Notes: generated from the sequence alone by a model not told the origin. A DNA stretch of 64,000 nucleotides from Vibrio sp. SCSIO 43136 (GCF_023716565.1 NZ_CP071848.1:682001-746000); one strand, 5' to 3'. Positions 52,482-64,000 are shown, counted from the first letter of the stretch. A program made the numbers and translations.

Positions 52482-53507
52482 ATGACCACCTTGACACTCG
52501 CACAAGTTGCAGAAATTGCCGAGGGTACCTTAGTAGGAGATGGTGAAGTGACCATCTCTTGCTTTGCTGCTATGGACAAAGCAACCGCTGGCCAATTAAC
52601 GTTTCTATCAAATCCTAAGTATCGTAAGCAATTGCCCGAATGTCAGGCAAGTGCGGTACTGGTAAAAGAGTCTGAGCAAGCGCTGTGTCCGCACAATGCC
52701 ATTGTTGTTGCCGACCCTTACGTTGCGTATGCGAAAATAGCTCAGGTGTTGGACACCACGCCAGCGCCGGCCAAAGATATCGCACCGAGTGCCGTCATTG
52801 CACCTGACGCAACGCTAGGGCAAAACGTCTCTGTCGGTGCTAACGCCGTGATTGAGTCAGGTGTTACTCTTGCAGATGATGTTGTCATTGGCGCAGGCTG
52901 TTTTGTTGGTAAAAATGCATCGATTGGTAAAGCGACACGTCTTTGGTCTAACGTAAGTGTCTATCACGACGTTGAGATCGGTGAACGTTGCTTAGTTCAA
53001 GCGAATGCTGTTATCGGCTCTGACGGTTTTGGTAATGCGAATGAGCAAGGTGAGTGGATTAAGATCCCACAAGTTGGGTCAGTGCGTGTAGGCAATCGTG
53101 TGGAAATCGGTGCATGTACCACTATCGACCGAGGCACCCTCGATGATACCGTCATCGAAGACAATGTCGTGCTCGATAACCAATTGCAGATCGCTCACAA
53201 CGTGCACATCGGATATGGTACCGCAATTGCAGGTGCTACTATCATCGCCGGCAGTACCAACATCGGCAAATATGTAGTTATTGGTGGTGGTGCGGTGATC
53301 AATGGCCATACCAATGTGGCTGATGGTGCAATGATTACTGGCATGACTATGGTAATGCGAGATATTACCGAAAAAGGGGTATACTCCTCCGGCGTGCCTG
53401 CACAGCCCAACAAAGAGTGGCGTAAAATGGTTCCACGCGTACAGCGTATCTCAGATATGGAACGCCGCTTAAAAGCTTGTGAGAAAAAACTCTCGGACGA
53501 TGAGTAA
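52482..53507 (+). CDS. lpxD: UDP-3-O-(3-hydroxyacyl)glucosamine N-acyltransferase
   Basis: LpxD adds the second acyl chain in lipid A synthesis. The 341 residues have the N-terminal uridine-binding domain ([12 protein letters not shown]) and a left-handed beta-helix of hexapeptide repeats (about 100-310) with the catalytic His in [13 protein letters not shown]. The C-terminal helix is [20 protein letters not shown]. It follows skp by three bases. A G/C hairpin (53533-53551) without a T run lies before fabZ. Confidence 0.97.
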   Translation: MTTLTLAQVAEIAEGTLVGDGEVTISCFAAMDKATAGQLTFLSNPKYRKQLPECQASAVLVKESEQALCPHNAIVVADPYVAYAKIAQVLDTTPAPAKDIAPSAVIAPDATLGQNVSVGANAVIESGVTLADDVVIGAGCFVGKNASIGKATRLWSNVSVYHDVEIGERCLVQANAVIGSDGFGNANEQGEWIKIPQVGSVRVGNRVEIGACTTIDRGTLDDTVIEDNVVLDNQLQIAHNVHIGYGTAIAGATIIAGSTNIGKYVVIGGGAVINGHTNVADGAMITGMTMVMRDITEKGVYSSGVPAQPNKEWRKMVPRVQRISDMERRLKACEKKLSDDE

Positions 53508-53619
53508 CCCAGTCTCTCAAGTGATATGAAATGGCCTGCTATATGCAGGCCGAAATTGTTTTAATTACCCTTGTGCAAACTGATGCCACGAGGGGCTGCA
53601 GAAATATAGGAATAAGACG

Positions 53620-54072
53620 TTGACTACTGAAACAAAAACAATGGATATCACTGAAATCCAAGAACTTCTTCCACACCGCTACCCGTTCCTAATGATCGAT
53701 CGCGTAAAAGATTATGAAGAAGGTAAATACCTAGTCGGCCTAAAGAATGTTTCTGTAAATGAACCACAATTTACTGGTCACTTTCCTAAGATGCCAGTAT
53801 TCCCGGGCGTATTGATTTTGGAAGCGATGGCGCAAGCAACGGGCCTATTGGCGTTTAAAACTTTTGGCGCTCCGGCGGAAAATGAGCTGTACTACTTTGC
53901 AAGTATTGATAAAGCTAAGTTCCGCAAGCCTGTCTCTCCTGGTGACCAACTGGTTGTTGAAGTTGAGTTCATCAAAGACCGCCGTGGCATCGCACTGTTT
54001 AATGGTGTTGCTAAAGTAGACGGTGACGTGGTTTGTTCTGCTGAACTTAAGTGTGCACGTCGAGAGTTTTAA
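53620..54072 (+). CDS. fabZ: 3-hydroxyacyl-ACP dehydratase FabZ
   Basis: FabZ dehydrates 3-hydroxyacyl-ACP in fatty-acid synthesis and competes with LpxA and LpxD for hydroxymyristoyl-ACP. The 150-residue hot-dog-fold protein has the catalytic [19 protein letters not shown]. It starts with TTG at 53620, as E. coli fabZ does, after AGGAATAAG. An ATG at 53641 is an in-frame alternative. lpxA starts one base after the stop. Confidence 0.96.
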   Translation: MTTETKTMDITEIQELLPHRYPFLMIDRVKDYEEGKYLVGLKNVSVNEPQFTGHFPKMPVFPGVLILEAMAQATGLLAFKTFGAPAENELYYFASIDKAKFRKPVSPGDQLVVEVEFIKDRRGIALFNGVAKVDGDVVCSAELKCARREF

Positions 54073-54073
54073 T

Positions 54074-54862
54074 ATGATCCACGAATCTGCTCAAATCCAT
54101 CCAACGGCGGTTATTGAAGGTAACGTCCGTATTGGGGCGGGTACTACGGTTGGCCCGTTCACCTATATCTCTGGTGATGTAGAGATCGGTGAAAACAACG
54201 AAATCATGTCACACGTTGTGATCAAAGGTCCAAGCAAGTTTGGTAACGACAACCAAGTTTACTCATTTGCTGTGCTGGGTGAAGCGTGCCAAGACAAGAA
54301 GTATGCAGGTGAAGACACCTCGCTTGTTGTTGGCGATCGTAACGTTATTCGTGAAAGCGTACAGATGCACCGTGGTACGGTTCAAGATAAAGGCACCACC
54401 ATCGTCGGTAGTGATAACCTGTTTTGTGTCAACGCACATATTGCACACGACTGTGTTATCGGTGACAACTGTATTCTTGGCAACAATGCCACCTTGGCAG
54501 GCCACGTAAAAGTCGAAGACTTCGTTATCCTAACGGCGCTATCTCCTGTGCATCAGTTCTGTACTTTAGGTGCGCACTGTTTTGTTGGTGGTGGTTCCAT
54601 TGTGGTTCAAGACGTGCCTCCATTTGTTATGGCGCAGGGTAACCACTGTAAGCCGTTTGGCATCAATATCGAAGGTCTTAAGCGCCGTGGCTTTAGTAAG
54701 GATGACATCCGAGCAATCCGCCGTGCTTACAAAACACTTTACCGCTCAGGATTGACCTTTGAAGAAGCTAAGCAAGAGATTGCTAAAGAAGCGAGCGAGT
54801 TTGCCGTTGTGCAGCAGTTCCTAGACTTCTTGGGTAAGACTCAACGAGGCGTAATTCGTTAA
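54074..54862 (+). CDS. lpxA: UDP-N-acetylglucosamine O-acyltransferase
   Basis: LpxA makes the first acylation of UDP-GlcNAc in lipid A synthesis. The 262 residues (equal to E. coli) consist of a hexapeptide beta-helix (IHPTAVIEGNVRIGAGTTVGPF...) with the catalytic His in CVNAHIAHDCVIG and a helical C-terminus (GLKRRGFSKDDIRAIRRAYKTLY). The ATG at 54074 is the family start; an upstream start at 54023 inside fabZ is rejected. Confidence 0.97.
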   Translation: MIHESAQIHPTAVIEGNVRIGAGTTVGPFTYISGDVEIGENNEIMSHVVIKGPSKFGNDNQVYSFAVLGEACQDKKYAGEDTSLVVGDRNVIRESVQMHRGTVQDKGTTIVGSDNLFCVNAHIAHDCVIGDNCILGNNATLAGHVKVEDFVILTALSPVHQFCTLGAHCFVGGGSIVVQDVPPFVMAQGNHCKPFGINIEGLKRRGFSKDDIRAIRRAYKTLYRSGLTFEEAKQEIAKEASEFAVVQQFLDFLGKTQRGVIR

Positions 54863-54888
54863 TACCGTAATTTGGTAGACGAACTCTA

Positions 54889-54920
54889 AAGATCGCCCTT
54901 GAATCGGCGATCTTTTTCTG
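54889..54920 (+). terminator. terminator between lpxA and lpxB
   Basis: AAAGATCGCC and GGCGATCTTT pair with loop CTTGAATC and run into TTTTTC. Confidence 0.8.
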
Positions 54921-54937
54921 TTTATGGAGCATGATCT

Positions 54938-56074
54938 GTGGCACTAAAAATCGGCATTGTGGTAGGTGAACTCTCTGGGGATACACTGGGTGAAGGCTTC
55001 ATGAAGGCTATTCAACAGCGCTACCCTGACGCAGAGTTTGTAGGTATCGGCGGCCCGAAAATGAAAGCACTCGGCTGCAAATCGCTGTTTGATATGGAAG
55101 AGTTGGCAGTGATGGGCTTGGTTGAAGTGCTCGGTAGGTTGCCAAGGTTACTCAAAGTAAAGGCAGAACTGGTTAAGCATTTTAAAGCTGATCCACCGGA
55201 TGTGTTTATCGGGATAGATGCACCTGACTTTAACCTAAGACTTGAGAAAACGCTCAAGGATGCAGGCATCAAGACCGTGCACTATGTCAGCCCATCAGTA
55301 TGGGCTTGGCGGCCAAAACGCATCTTCAAAATTGATGCGGCGACAGACCTAGTGCTGGCATTTTTGCCATTTGAAAAAGCCTTCTACGATAAGTATCAAG
55401 TGGCCTGTGAGTTTGTTGGACATACTCTTGCTGACGCTATTCCTATGATCTCAGATAAGATGGTCGCTCGTCAGATGTTAGCGCTTGAACCAAATAAGCA
55501 CTGGCTGGCGGTGTTGCCGGGCAGTCGTGGTGGTGAAGTAGGGCTTATCTCGCAACCTTTTATCGAGACTTGCCGCCAGCTTAAAGCCAAACACCCCGAT
55601 GTAGGCTTCGTTGTTGCTGCAGTGAATAGTAAGCGACGTGAACAGTTTGAGCAAATTTGGCAACAAATGGCACCTGAACTTGAGTTTACTATCGTAGAAG
55701 ACACCGCACGCCAAGTGATCACAGCATCTGATGCGGTATTACTTGCTTCTGGTACCGTGTCATTGGAGTGCATGTTGATCAAGCGCCCTATGGTGATTGG
55801 TTATAAAGTAAATGCCTTCACTGGTTGGCTGGTGCAAAAGCTAGCGATTACCAAGTATGTGGGTTTGCCAAATATTTTAGCGGGTGAAGAGCTAGTCAAA
55901 GAGTTCATCCTTGACCAATGTGAACCTGAAAACCTACTACCTGCTGTCGAAAAAGCGCTATTTGATGATAATAGTGAGCTTATCGAAAGGTTTAGCGAGA
56001 TGCATCGCTGGATCAAGAAAGACGCCGACCAACAGGCGGCAAATGCTGTATTGAAACTAATTGGAAAAGAGTAA
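54938..56074 (+). CDS. lpxB: lipid-A-disaccharide synthase
   Basis: LpxB joins UDP-diacylglucosamine with lipid X to form the lipid A disaccharide. The 378 residues (GT19 family) include [19 protein letters not shown] at the start, [13 protein letters not shown], the [15 protein letters not shown] motif, [10 protein letters not shown], and [20 protein letters not shown] in the nucleotide half. It starts with GTG at 54938. The stop overlaps the rnhB start (TAATG). Confidence 0.97.
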   Translation: MALKIGIVVGELSGDTLGEGFMKAIQQRYPDAEFVGIGGPKMKALGCKSLFDMEELAVMGLVEVLGRLPRLLKVKAELVKHFKADPPDVFIGIDAPDFNLRLEKTLKDAGIKTVHYVSPSVWAWRPKRIFKIDAATDLVLAFLPFEKAFYDKYQVACEFVGHTLADAIPMISDKMVARQMLALEPNKHWLAVLPGSRGGEVGLISQPFIETCRQLKAKHPDVGFVVAAVNSKRREQFEQIWQQMAPELEFTIVEDTARQVITASDAVLLASGTVSLECMLIKRPMVIGYKVNAFTGWLVQKLAITKYVGLPNILAGEELVKEFILDQCEPENLLPAVEKALFDDNSELIERFSEMHRWIKKDADQQAANAVLKLIGKE

Positions 56075-56694
56075 TGGCAAAAGCACCTGCAAAAGAACTT
56101 CCACCCTTTGAATATCCGGCAGGATTTAGCTGCTTTGCGGGTGTCGATGAAGTAGGTCGTGGCCCATTGGTTGGGGATGTGGTGACCGCCGCGGTTATCC
56201 TTGACCCTAATAACCCGATAGAAGGGTTATCGGATTCGAAGAAGCTATCTGAGAAAAAGCGTTTGGCACTATTCCCTGAGATTAAAGAGAAAGCTCTTGC
56301 TTGGGCTATCGGTCGCTGCTCACCAGCAGAGATTGATGAGCTCAACATCCTTCAGGCGACTATGGTGGCGATGCAACGTGCCGTTGCTGGCCTTGGCGTC
56401 ACTCCAGATTATGTGCTAATCGATGGTAACCGTGTTCCAGAGCTGCCAATGGCAGGGGAAGCGGTAGTTAAAGGTGATTTACGTGTGGCTGAGATCAGCG
56501 CTGCATCTATCTTGGCAAAAGTCGTGCGTGACCATGAGATGGAGGAGCTGGATAAACAGCACCCAGAGTTTGGATTTGCAAAACACAAAGGTTACCCAAC
56601 CAAGGCACATTTTGAAGCTATTGAGCAACATGGCGTCATCGCTGAGCACAGAAAGAGCTTTAAGCCCGTGAAACGTGCTTTGGGTATTGAGTAG
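56074..56694 (+). CDS. rnhB: ribonuclease HII
   Basis: RNase HII removes single ribonucleotides and RNA primers from DNA. The 206 residues have the catalytic motif [16 protein letters not shown], the second acidic residue in [11 protein letters not shown], and [12 protein letters not shown]. It is coupled to lpxB by TAATG. A 126-bp gap with a heptamer array separates it from dnaE. Confidence 0.97.
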   Translation: MAKAPAKELPPFEYPAGFSCFAGVDEVGRGPLVGDVVTAAVILDPNNPIEGLSDSKKLSEKKRLALFPEIKEKALAWAIGRCSPAEIDELNILQATMVAMQRAVAGLGVTPDYVLIDGNRVPELPMAGEAVVKGDLRVAEISAASILAKVVRDHEMEELDKQHPEFGFAKHKGYPTKAHFEAIEQHGVIAEHRKSFKPVKRALGIE

Positions 56695-56714
56695 CACAGT
56701 AAAGCTCGTATCAT

Positions 56715-56793
<79 letters not shown>

Positions 56794-56820
56794 TTTTAAT
56801 CAGGATTTCAGGACCCAATA

Positions 56821-59800
56821 ATGTCTGACCCTAGATTTATCCATCTACGAGTACATAGTGATTTCTCTATGGTAGATGGACTGTCAAAAGTCCCACCGTT
56901 AGTTAAAAAAGCTGCTGAGCTGGGCATGCCAGCGATGGCGCTGACCGACTTTACCAACCTATGTGGTTTGGTGAAGTTCTATAACACTGCCACCGGATGC
57001 GGTGTGAAGCCGATCATCGGTGCAGATTTTGCCTTGCAGTCAGAGCAGTTTAGTGACGAGCTGACCAAGGTGACAGTGCTAGCGGCAGACAACAAAGGTT
57101 ATAACAACCTGACGTTATTGATCTCTGAAGCTTACCTGCGTGGTCACGTGCAGCATCAACCTGTGGTGGATAAGGAGTGGCTAGCCAAGCACAACGAAGG
57201 TCTGATTATCCTTTCTGGTGGTCGCCGTGGTGAGATTGGTCAGGCACTACTGAAAGGCAACCAAGGGCTAGCACTAGAGTGTGCGGATTTCTATCAGCAG
57301 CACTTCCCAGATCGCTTTTATCTAGAGCTAACCCGCACAGGCCGTGCTGACGAAGAGAGCTACTTGCACTTTGCGCTTGATTTTGCTGAGCAATGCGAGC
57401 TGCCAGTAGTTGCCACTAATGAGGTGGTGCTGCTTGATGAAGATCAGTTCGACGCTCACGAAATCCGTGTAGCAATCCATGACGGTTACACCTTAGAAGA
57501 CCCTCGTCGACCAAAAAACTATAGTAATCAGCAGTATCTGCGCACTGAAGAAGAGATGTGTGAGCTATTTGCCGACATCCCAGAAGCGCTAGAGAACAGT
57601 GTCGAGATCGCCAAGCGTTGTAACGTGACGGTGCGTCTTAACGAATACTTCCTGCCTGCCTTCCCAACCGAAGGTATGGAAGAGACTGACTTCTTGGTTA
57701 AGAAATCGGAAGAAGGTCTGGAGGAGCGTCTAGAGTTCCTATTCCCTGACGAAAAAGAGCGCCTAGAGCGTCGTCCAGAGTATGATGAACGCCTCAAGGT
57801 TGAGCTGGAAGTAATCAATAACATGGGATTCCCAGGTTACTTCTTGATCGTAATGGAGTTCATCCAATGGTCAAAAGATAACGATATTCCTGTAGGTCCG
57901 GGACGTGGTTCGGGTGCAGGTTCGCTAGTGGCGTATGCACTCAAGATCACCGATCTTGATCCACTAGAATACGATCTGCTCTTCGAACGTTTCCTTAACC
58001 CAGAACGTGTCTCCATGCCCGATTTCGATGTCGATTTCTGTATGGATAAACGTGATCAGGTAATCGATCACGTCGCTGAGATGTACGGTCGTGATGCGGT
58101 ATCGCAGATCATCACCTTTGGTACCATGGCGGCGAAAGCGGTTATCCGTGATGTAGGCCGTGTGCTAGGTCACCCTTATGGCTTTGTTGATCGTATTTCT
58201 AAGCTAGTACCGCCAGATCCGGGCATGACGCTGGACAAAGCGTTTAAAGCTGAGCCTCAGCTGCCAGAGCTCTACGACTCCAACGAGGAAGTCAAAGAGT
58301 TGATCGACATGTGTCGTATCTTGGAAGGCTGTACCCGTAACGCCGGTAAACACGCCGGTGGTGTTGTTATCTCACCAACCACCATTACCGACTTTGCGCC
58401 GATCTACGCCGATGCCGAGGGTAACTTCCCGGTAACTCAGTTTGATAAGAACGATGTTGAAACCGCAGGTCTAGTTAAGTTCGACTTCTTGGGTCTACGT
58501 ACCCTGACCATCATCGACTGGGCACTAGGTCTGATTAACCCTCGCCTTGAGAAAGAGGGCAAAGCGCCAGTGCGTATCGAGTCAATTCCACTCGATGATG
58601 ATGCCTCGTTCCGATTACTACAGAACTCAGAAACCACTGCGGTATTCCAGCTCGAATCACGTGGTATGAAGGAGCTTATCAAACGTCTGCAACCTGACTG
58701 TTTTGAAGATATTATCGCACTGGTAGCCCTGTTCCGTCCGGGCCCGCTGCAATCGGGTATGGTAGATAACTTTATCGACCGTAAGCACGGCCGTGAAGCG
58801 GTATCTTATCCAGATGAACAGTGGCAGCACGAATCACTCAAAGAGATCCTTGAACCTACTTACGGCATTATCCTCTATCAGGAGCAGGTAATGCAGATCG
58901 CACAGGTACTGTCAGGCTACACCCTAGGTGGAGCGGATATGTTACGTCGTGCGATGGGTAAGAAGAAGCCAGAAGAGATGGCCAAACAGCGTGCGACGTT
59001 CGAAGAAGGGGCCGTAAATAACGGCGTCGATGGCGAGCTGGCTATGAAGATCTTCGACCTAGTAGAGAAGTTCGCAGGTTACGGCTTTAACAAATCTCAC
59101 TCAGCCGCTTATGCACTGGTTTCTTACCAGACGCTATGGCTGAAGATGCACTACCCAGCTGAGTTCATGGCAGCGGTAATGACCGCCGATATGGACAACA
59201 CCGAGAAGGTGGTTGGTCTGGTGGATGAGTGTATCCGCATGAAACTTACAGTGCTTCCGCCGGATATCAACTCAGGGCTGTACCGATTCAACGTTGATGA
59301 AGATGGTGCGATTGTCTACGGTATCGGTGCGATCAAAGGGGTAGGTGAAGGCCCAATCGAAGCGATCATCGAAGCACGCAATAAAGATGGCTACTTTAAA
59401 GATCTATTCGACTTCTGTGCACGAATCGACCTGAAGAAGGTCAATAAGCGTGTTATCGAAAAGCTTATCCTAGCGGGGGCATTGGATCGCCTTGGCCCGC
59501 ACCGAGCGGCAATGATGGCATCACTCGATGATGCTGTAAAAGCGGCAAGTCAGTACCACCAAGCTGAAGCCTTTGGTCAGGCGGATATGTTTGGGGTGTT
59601 GACCGAAGCACCTGAAGAAGTTGAACAAAAGTATATCCAAGTACCTGCGTGGCCTGAGAAAGTTTGGCTGGAAGGGGAGCGTGAAACCCTAGGCCTTTAT
59701 TTGACCGGGCACCCAATTAATGAATATCTTAAGGAACTTGGTAAGTATACCAATTGTCGACTTAAGGACGCTCAGCCGACAAGGCGCGATCAATCGGTCA

Positions 59801-60300
59801 CTGTGGCTGGCCTTGTTATCGCCGCAAGAGTGATGACCACTAAACGCGGCACTCGTATCGGTCTCATGACACTGGATGACCGTTCGGGGCGTATGGAGGT
59901 GATGCTGTTCTCAGATGCGTTAGAAAAGTATGCGGAACTGCTCGAAACCGATAAAATTGTTACAGTTTCTGGACAGGTCAGCTTTGATGACTTCAACGGT
60001 GGCCTTAAAATGTCGGCTCGCGAAGTTATGGACCTTGGCAGTGCACGTGAGAAATATGCACGCAGCTTATCGGTCACCATCCGCCAAGAGCAGATCGGTC
60101 AAGACTTCTTTGACCAATTTAGCCGAATTTTAGAACCTCATCGGGCAGGTACTGTGCCGGTGAACGTTTATTATCAGCGCAATGATGCGCGAGCGAAGAT
60201 CGCACTGGGGACCGAATGGCGTGTTACCCCAGCGGATAAATTGCTAGACGAATTAAAGCAGTTGCTTGGTAAAGGCCAAGTTGAACTCGAATTTAACTAA
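56821..60300 (+). CDS. dnaE: DNA polymerase III subunit alpha
   Basis: DnaE is the replicative polymerase subunit. The 1159 residues have the N-terminal PHP domain ([16 protein letters not shown]...), the catalytic aspartates Asp401 and Asp403 in PDFDVDF and Asp555 in [10 protein letters not shown], exactly as numbered in E. coli. The helix-hairpin-helix, beta-clamp-binding region (near GQADMFGVL) and OB-fold region ([22 protein letters not shown]) follow. The length is equal or close to E. coli's 1160. It has accA downstream after 42 bp. Confidence 0.98.
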   Translation: MSDPRFIHLRVHSDFSMVDGLSKVPPLVKKAAELGMPAMALTDFTNLCGLVKFYNTATGCGVKPIIGADFALQSEQFSDELTKVTVLAADNKGYNNLTLLISEAYLRGHVQHQPVVDKEWLAKHNEGLIILSGGRRGEIGQALLKGNQGLALECADFYQQHFPDRFYLELTRTGRADEESYLHFALDFAEQCELPVVATNEVVLLDEDQFDAHEIRVAIHDGYTLEDPRRPKNYSNQQYLRTEEEMCELFADIPEALENSVEIAKRCNVTVRLNEYFLPAFPTEGMEETDFLVKKSEEGLEERLEFLFPDEKERLERRPEYDERLKVELEVINNMGFPGYFLIVMEFIQWSKDNDIPVGPGRGSGAGSLVAYALKITDLDPLEYDLLFERFLNPERVSMPDFDVDFCMDKRDQVIDHVAEMYGRDAVSQIITFGTMAAKAVIRDVGRVLGHPYGFVDRISKLVPPDPGMTLDKAFKAEPQLPELYDSNEEVKELIDMCRILEGCTRNAGKHAGGVVISPTTITDFAPIYADAEGNFPVTQFDKNDVETAGLVKFDFLGLRTLTIIDWALGLINPRLEKEGKAPVRIESIPLDDDASFRLLQNSETTAVFQLESRGMKELIKRLQPDCFEDIIALVALFRPGPLQSGMVDNFIDRKHGREAVSYPDEQWQHESLKEILEPTYGIILYQEQVMQIAQVLSGYTLGGADMLRRAMGKKKPEEMAKQRATFEEGAVNNGVDGELAMKIFDLVEKFAGYGFNKSHSAAYALVSYQTLWLKMHYPAEFMAAVMTADMDNTEKVVGLVDECIRMKLTVLPPDINSGLYRFNVDEDGAIVYGIGAIKGVGEGPIEAIIEARNKDGYFKDLFDFCARIDLKKVNKRVIEKLILAGALDRLGPHRAAMMASLDDAVKAASQYHQAEAFGQADMFGVLTEAPEEVEQKYIQVPAWPEKVWLEGERETLGLYLTGHPINEYLKELGKYTNCRLKDAQPTRRDQSVTVAGLVIAARVMTTKRGTRIGLMTLDDRSGRMEVMLFSDALEKYAELLETDKIVTVSGQVSFDDFNGGLKMSAREVMDLGSAREKYARSLSVTIRQEQIGQDFFDQFSRILEPHRAGTVPVNVYYQRNDARAKIALGTEWRVTPADKLLDELKQLLGKGQVELEFN

Positions 60301-60342
60301 TACTGTTGCCTTGTTGGCGCAACAGCGAAGAAAAGGATTCAC

Positions 60343-61296
60343 ATGAACTTTCTTGAATTTGAAAAGCCAATCGCAGAGCTGGAAGCAAAAATTGAAGCAC
60401 TACGTGACGTTTCTCGTCACGGCGGTGAAACTGCGGTGGATCTTGATAAAGAAATCGAGCAGCTAGAAAACAAAAGCCTAGAACTTAAAAAGAAAATCTT
60501 TAGTGACCTAGGTGCTTGGCAAGTGGCGCAGTTAGCGCGTCATCCTCAACGTCCTTATACGCTAGATTACATCGAACATGTCTTTACAGAGTTTGATGAG
60601 CTAGCAGGTGATCGCCACTACGCAGATGATAAAGCGATCGTTGGTGGTATGGCACGTCTTGATGGTCGTCCAGTGATGGTTATTGGTCATCAAAAAGGTC
60701 GTGAGACCAAAGAGAAAGTGATTCGTAACTTTGGTATGCCAAAGCCAGAAGGCTACCGTAAAGCCCTGCGCCTAATGGAAATGGCAGAGCGTTTTAACAT
60801 GCCAATCATAACTTTCATCGATACCGCAGGTGCATACCCAGGTGTTGGCGCAGAAGAGCGTGGCCAGTCTGAAGCCATTGCACAAAACCTAAAAGTAATG
60901 GCAGGTCTTAAAGTGCCAGTTATCTGTAACGTTGTCGGTGAAGGCGGTTCTGGTGGTGCTCTGGCGATTGGTGTGGGTGACTACGTGAACATGCTTCAGT
61001 ACTCGACTTACTCGGTGATCTCACCGGAAGGTTGTGCTTCTATCCTATGGCGTGATTCAGATAAAGCGCCACAGGCGGCAGAAGCGATGGGTCTGATTGC
61101 CCCACGTCTTAAAGAACTAGAGCTGATTGACCAAATCATTGAAGAGCCACTGGGCGGTGCACATCGTGACCCAATTCAGATGGCAGCAAACATGAAAGCA
61201 ACGCTATTGGCACAGCTTGATGAGCTTGCGCCTCTTGATAACGAGACGCTGCTAGAGCGCCGTTACCAACGCCTAATGAGCTATGGTTACTGCTGA
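60343..61296 (+). CDS. accA: acetyl-CoA carboxylase carboxyltransferase subunit alpha
   Basis: AccA with AccD transfers the carboxyl group from biotin to acetyl-CoA, the first committed step of fatty-acid synthesis. The 317 residues match the family: [21 protein letters not shown] at the start, [42 protein letters not shown] and [18 protein letters not shown] glycine-rich sequence (here [19 protein letters not shown]). It follows dnaE and ends at a terminator. Confidence 0.98.
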   Translation: MNFLEFEKPIAELEAKIEALRDVSRHGGETAVDLDKEIEQLENKSLELKKKIFSDLGAWQVAQLARHPQRPYTLDYIEHVFTEFDELAGDRHYADDKAIVGGMARLDGRPVMVIGHQKGRETKEKVIRNFGMPKPEGYRKALRLMEMAERFNMPIITFIDTAGAYPGVGAEERGQSEAIAQNLKVMAGLKVPVICNVVGEGGSGGALAIGVGDYVNMLQYSTYSVISPEGCASILWRDSDKAPQAAEAMGLIAPRLKELELIDQIIEEPLGGAHRDPIQMAANMKATLLAQLDELAPLDNETLLERRYQRLMSYGYC

Positions 61297-61337
61297 TAAG
61301 CTAAAGTAGGTGTTTACAGCGAAAGTTAGTTAGAATA

Positions 61338-61362
61338 AGCGAGCGTAATGCTCGCTTTTTTT
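61338..61362 (+). terminator. terminator after accA
   Basis: AGCGAGC and GCTCGCT form a stem around GTAAT-type loop bases and are followed by TTTTTTT. Confidence 0.85.
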
Positions 61363-61381
61363 GTATTTATTTGAGGTGTTT

Positions 61382-62698
61382 GTGCTATTTGACCATTTTT
61401 GCCAGCAGGTATTAACCCATCGCCAACCAGAGAGTCGTATTGTATTAGCGCTCAGTGGCGGTGTTGACTCCCGAGTCTTGCTTGATTTGCTGGCTAGGTT
61501 TCGTGAAGCGCATCCGCAGCAGAAGGTGAGCGCTGTCCATGTGCACCATGGTTTGAGTGTTAACGCAGATATTTGGCTAGAAAAGTGTCGTGAATGGTGC
61601 TCAGAAGCCAACATCGATTTTGCTTGTCATCGTGTTAGCTTGGATCTTCAAGGGGATAGCGTTGAGCAAGCGGCAAGAGAGGCTCGGTACAGCGTTTTGA
61701 AACAGCACCTTGCTGAGGGTGATTTGCTAATGACGGGACAGCACAGTGGTGATCAACTAGAAACCGTGTTGCTTGCGCTCAAGCGAGGTAGCGGCCCTAA
61801 AGGATTATCAGCCATGGCTGAAATGATGCCGCTTGAACAAGGCTATCTTTTCCGCCCACTGCTATCAGTCAGCCGAGAAAACATCGAGTCTTATGCCAAG
61901 CAACACGCTCTTGAGTGGGTAGAAGATGAGAGCAATAAAGACACTCGTTACGATAGGAATTTCTTACGTCAGCAAATTGTGCCGACACTAAAAGCACGCT
62001 GGCCTTCGATTGAAAATACAATCGCTCGGAGTGCCCTACTATGCGCTCAGCAAGAGCAGCTTTTGTCAGAACTGTTAGCTGACAAGTTAGAGCAGTGCGT
62101 CGCCCAAGACTCAAGTTTGATTATTGATGCCTTGATACCACTGTCTGAAAACATGCGTCTTCAACTGATCCGTTTATGGCTAGATAAGCTTGGGGTACGC
62201 ATGCCATCTTCTCGCCAGTTAGCTTTGGTCTGGCCTCAGGTCGCCATGGCTCAGCAAGATGCTAATCCGTGTCTTAATCTCAATCAAGGTGAACTAAGGC
62301 GCTTTGAGCAGCGTATATACTATATCGGTGCGTGGCAGGATGTCAGTCAATGGCAAGCGCAGCTAAGCTTAGACACCCCATTGTTATTACCTGACGGTTT
62401 AGGACGCTTGTCATTGGAGCGTTGCAGTGAGGTGAGTTCACTGGGGCTAATGTTACCGACCGATGGGCAACCCATAACCGTGCATTTTGAGCCGCAAGGT
62501 TTGAGCGCCACACCTTTAGAGCGTGCGCATAGTCGTAAACTCAAGAAGCTGTTTCAAGAGTATGGCGTACCAAGTTGGCAGAGAAGACGTTTGCCAATTG
62601 TGATGTATGGCGACCAAGTGGCTGCAATCGCAGGTCTATTTGTCTCAAAAAAATTTAGCGGCCGAGAATGTGAGCTTATTTGGGTTAAAAATTATTAA
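61382..62698 (+). CDS. tilS: tRNA(Ile)-lysidine synthetase
   Basis: TilS attaches lysine to C34 of tRNA-Ile(CAU), so that it reads AUA. The 438 residues include the PP-loop motif VLALSGGVDSRVLLDLL near residue 25, AVHVHHGLSVNADIW, GDQLETVLLALKRGSGPKGL and the C-terminal domain with QGLSATPLERAHSRKLKKLFQEYGVPSWQRRRLPIV. I use the GTG at 61382 with GAGGTG upstream. An in-frame start at 61361 would begin inside the terminator. Confidence 0.95.
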   Translation: MLFDHFCQQVLTHRQPESRIVLALSGGVDSRVLLDLLARFREAHPQQKVSAVHVHHGLSVNADIWLEKCREWCSEANIDFACHRVSLDLQGDSVEQAAREARYSVLKQHLAEGDLLMTGQHSGDQLETVLLALKRGSGPKGLSAMAEMMPLEQGYLFRPLLSVSRENIESYAKQHALEWVEDESNKDTRYDRNFLRQQIVPTLKARWPSIENTIARSALLCAQQEQLLSELLADKLEQCVAQDSSLIIDALIPLSENMRLQLIRLWLDKLGVRMPSSRQLALVWPQVAMAQQDANPCLNLNQGELRRFEQRIYYIGAWQDVSQWQAQLSLDTPLLLPDGLGRLSLERCSEVSSLGLMLPTDGQPITVHFEPQGLSATPLERAHSRKLKKLFQEYGVPSWQRRRLPIVMYGDQVAAIAGLFVSKKFSGRECELIWVKNY

Positions 62699-62749
62699 CT
62701 TATGCCAAAATTATTCTGAACAATAATAATTTAAGGAAGAAGTGACAGT

Positions 62750-63061
62750 ATGAAGAAGCTATTAGTGAGTGCAATGACGGTGTTAGCGTGTTTTAGTGGT
62801 ACAGCCATGGCGGGTGATGTTGCCGCTGGCAAGGCAAAAGCAGGTGTGTGTGCGGCGTGTCATGGCCCTGCGGGTATCGCCATGATAGACGGGTACCCGA
62901 ACCTTGCTGGTCAAAATGAAAAATACCTTGTCGAGTCAATGAAAGCGTACAAGAACAAGCAGCGCAATGGAGGCTTAGCTGTCGTGATGCAAGCGCAAGC
63001 CGCAGCATTGAGCGATCAAGACATCGAAAACCTTGCGGCTTACTTTGCTAGCCTTAAGTAA
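62750..63061 (+). CDS. periplasmic cytochrome c (class I)
   Basis: A 103-residue monohaem cytochrome. The signal peptide ends about residue 21 (TAMA-GD), the haem site is CAACH (Cys34, Cys37, His38), and Met80 in [13 protein letters not shown] is the likely sixth ligand. It is of the small c5/c553 type that shuttles electrons to oxidases in the periplasm. Ribosome site GGAAGAAG precedes it. A terminator follows. Confidence 0.9.
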   Translation: MKKLLVSAMTVLACFSGTAMAGDVAAGKAKAGVCAACHGPAGIAMIDGYPNLAGQNEKYLVESMKAYKNKQRNGGLAVVMQAQAAALSDQDIENLAAYFASLK

Positions 63062-63135
63062 CCCGAACGCTTCGAAATAGTAGATTGAAAGTGAGAGGCT
63101 AGTTCCTTTTCTCGGAACTTGGTTTCCCGAACATG

Positions 63136-63176
63136 ATACGCCCGATGGATTCTTTGCCATCTGGCGTATTTTTATT
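63136..63176 (+). terminator. terminator after the cytochrome c gene
   Basis: ATACGCC-CGATGG pairs with CCATC-TGGCGTAT with one mismatch and is followed by TTTTTATTTT. Confidence 0.8.
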
Positions 63177-63271
63177 TTGAACTCTGTTCACAAAGGAGTA
63201 ATACTAACCCTGTAGAGCGATAGGATTTCGCCCTGCTTACCTTTCATTCAGACCCAACATGGAGAGTGGCT

Positions 63272-63649
63272 ATGAATGCATATCTATCGTTATTAAGGCG
63301 ATTTCCCCTTGAGCGACCAATGGCGTTTGTCGTCGCTGGGTATTTGCTCGCCTTTATGCCTAACTTTCTCTACACCTTGTCTTTAACCAGCTTAAGGCTC
63401 ATTCCCGCTATCGTGATGGCAGGTATTTTCTGTAGTGGTTTAGCAGCATTGGTCGGATTATGGAAACGTGAGGCATGGGGCTACTTGCCAGTGCTATTTT
63501 TTATTCCAGCCTTGACTCTGTTTTCAGATGTTCTTAACTTTTCAGCAGTAGGCACGGAGCTTATCAAAAATATCTCACTTCTAAGCATCAACAGCAGCGT
63601 ATTTATGTTATCTGCTTGGTGTTTAATGCAAAAAATGGACGCCGCCTGA
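63272..63649 (+). CDS. hypothetical four-helix membrane protein
   Basis: No family is recognised. The 125 residues contain four hydrophobic segments (about 17-32, 40-62, 68-86, 97-118), with positive charges (RRFPLER) before the first. The ATG at 63272 has GGAGAG at good spacing; a GTG two codons upstream is less likely. It lies 61 bp before glnB in the same direction and may be co-transcribed with it. Confidence 0.65.
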   Translation: MNAYLSLLRRFPLERPMAFVVAGYLLAFMPNFLYTLSLTSLRLIPAIVMAGIFCSGLAALVGLWKREAWGYLPVLFFIPALTLFSDVLNFSAVGTELIKNISLLSINSSVFMLSAWCLMQKMDAA

Positions 63650-63692
63650 TTGGCTAACGCGTTGGAATCAGTAATAATGCTGGCATAGATAA

Positions 63693-64000
<308 letters not shown>

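Overview
The window is a stretch of the main chromosome of a Vibrio species. The evidence is the sodium-driven stator pair pomA-pomB between xseB and thiI, Vibrio-type versions of the E. coli gene blocks, and two sRNAs in their classical neighbourhoods: GcvB divergent from gcvA, and a CsrB-type RNA between syd and yqcC. I did not identify the species. No tRNA, rRNA, prophage, transposase, integron or CRISPR array was seen.

Layout. (1) 1-11,000: a minus-strand FMN riboswitch whose gene lies off the left edge, ribH-nusB-thiL-pgpA, a small membrane protein and an AraC regulator, the reverse operon xseB-ispA-dxs, then pomAB and thiI. (2) 11,000-28,500: a small accessory patch (amidase-like fragment plus membrane protein), gcvB/gcvA, a hydrolase, DUF423, rlmM, xni, ppnN, a GGDEF protein with an altered signature, a TPR membrane protein with a probable degenerate GGDEF domain, queF, syd, a Zn-ribbon protein, a globin, csrB with a perfect GacA/VarA-type box, DUF3301, DUF3549, yqcC, truC and DUF3461. 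(3) 28,600-41,400: glnD and map, which are neighbours in E. coli, are separated by about 9 kb of accessory genes. (4) 41,500-61,300: the conserved rpsB-tsf-pyrH-frr-uppS-cdsA-dxr-rseP-bamA-skp-lpxD-fabZ-lpxA-lpxB-rnhB-dnaE-accA run (translation, isoprenoid and phospholipid precursors, outer membrane assembly, lipid A, replication). (5) 61,300-64,000: tilS, a cytochrome c, a small membrane protein and the start of glnB, the partner of GlnD.

The most unusual part is the insertion between glnD and map. It holds a LysR regulator divergent from an exported amidohydrolase. Next comes a three-gene operon of HflK/HflC-like SPFH proteins, the first of which is fused to a six-helix cation-diffusion-facilitator (CDF) transporter domain that keeps its metal ligands but lacks the usual CDF cytoplasmic domain. 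It also holds an orphan membrane/coiled-coil/zinc-finger protein and an HxlR regulator divergent from a secreted NTF2-like protein. I infer that the SPFH operon builds a membrane cage or microdomain around a metal transporter.

A second unexplained signal is a family of 7-bp tandem repeats (unit CCGTTAG, CCGTAAG or CCGTTTC) at four places: after thiI, after csrB, immediately upstream of the rpsB promoter, and in the rnhB-dnaE gap 27 bases before dnaE. One array mixes two unit types. G/C-rich REP-like palindromes are also shared between two intergenic regions.
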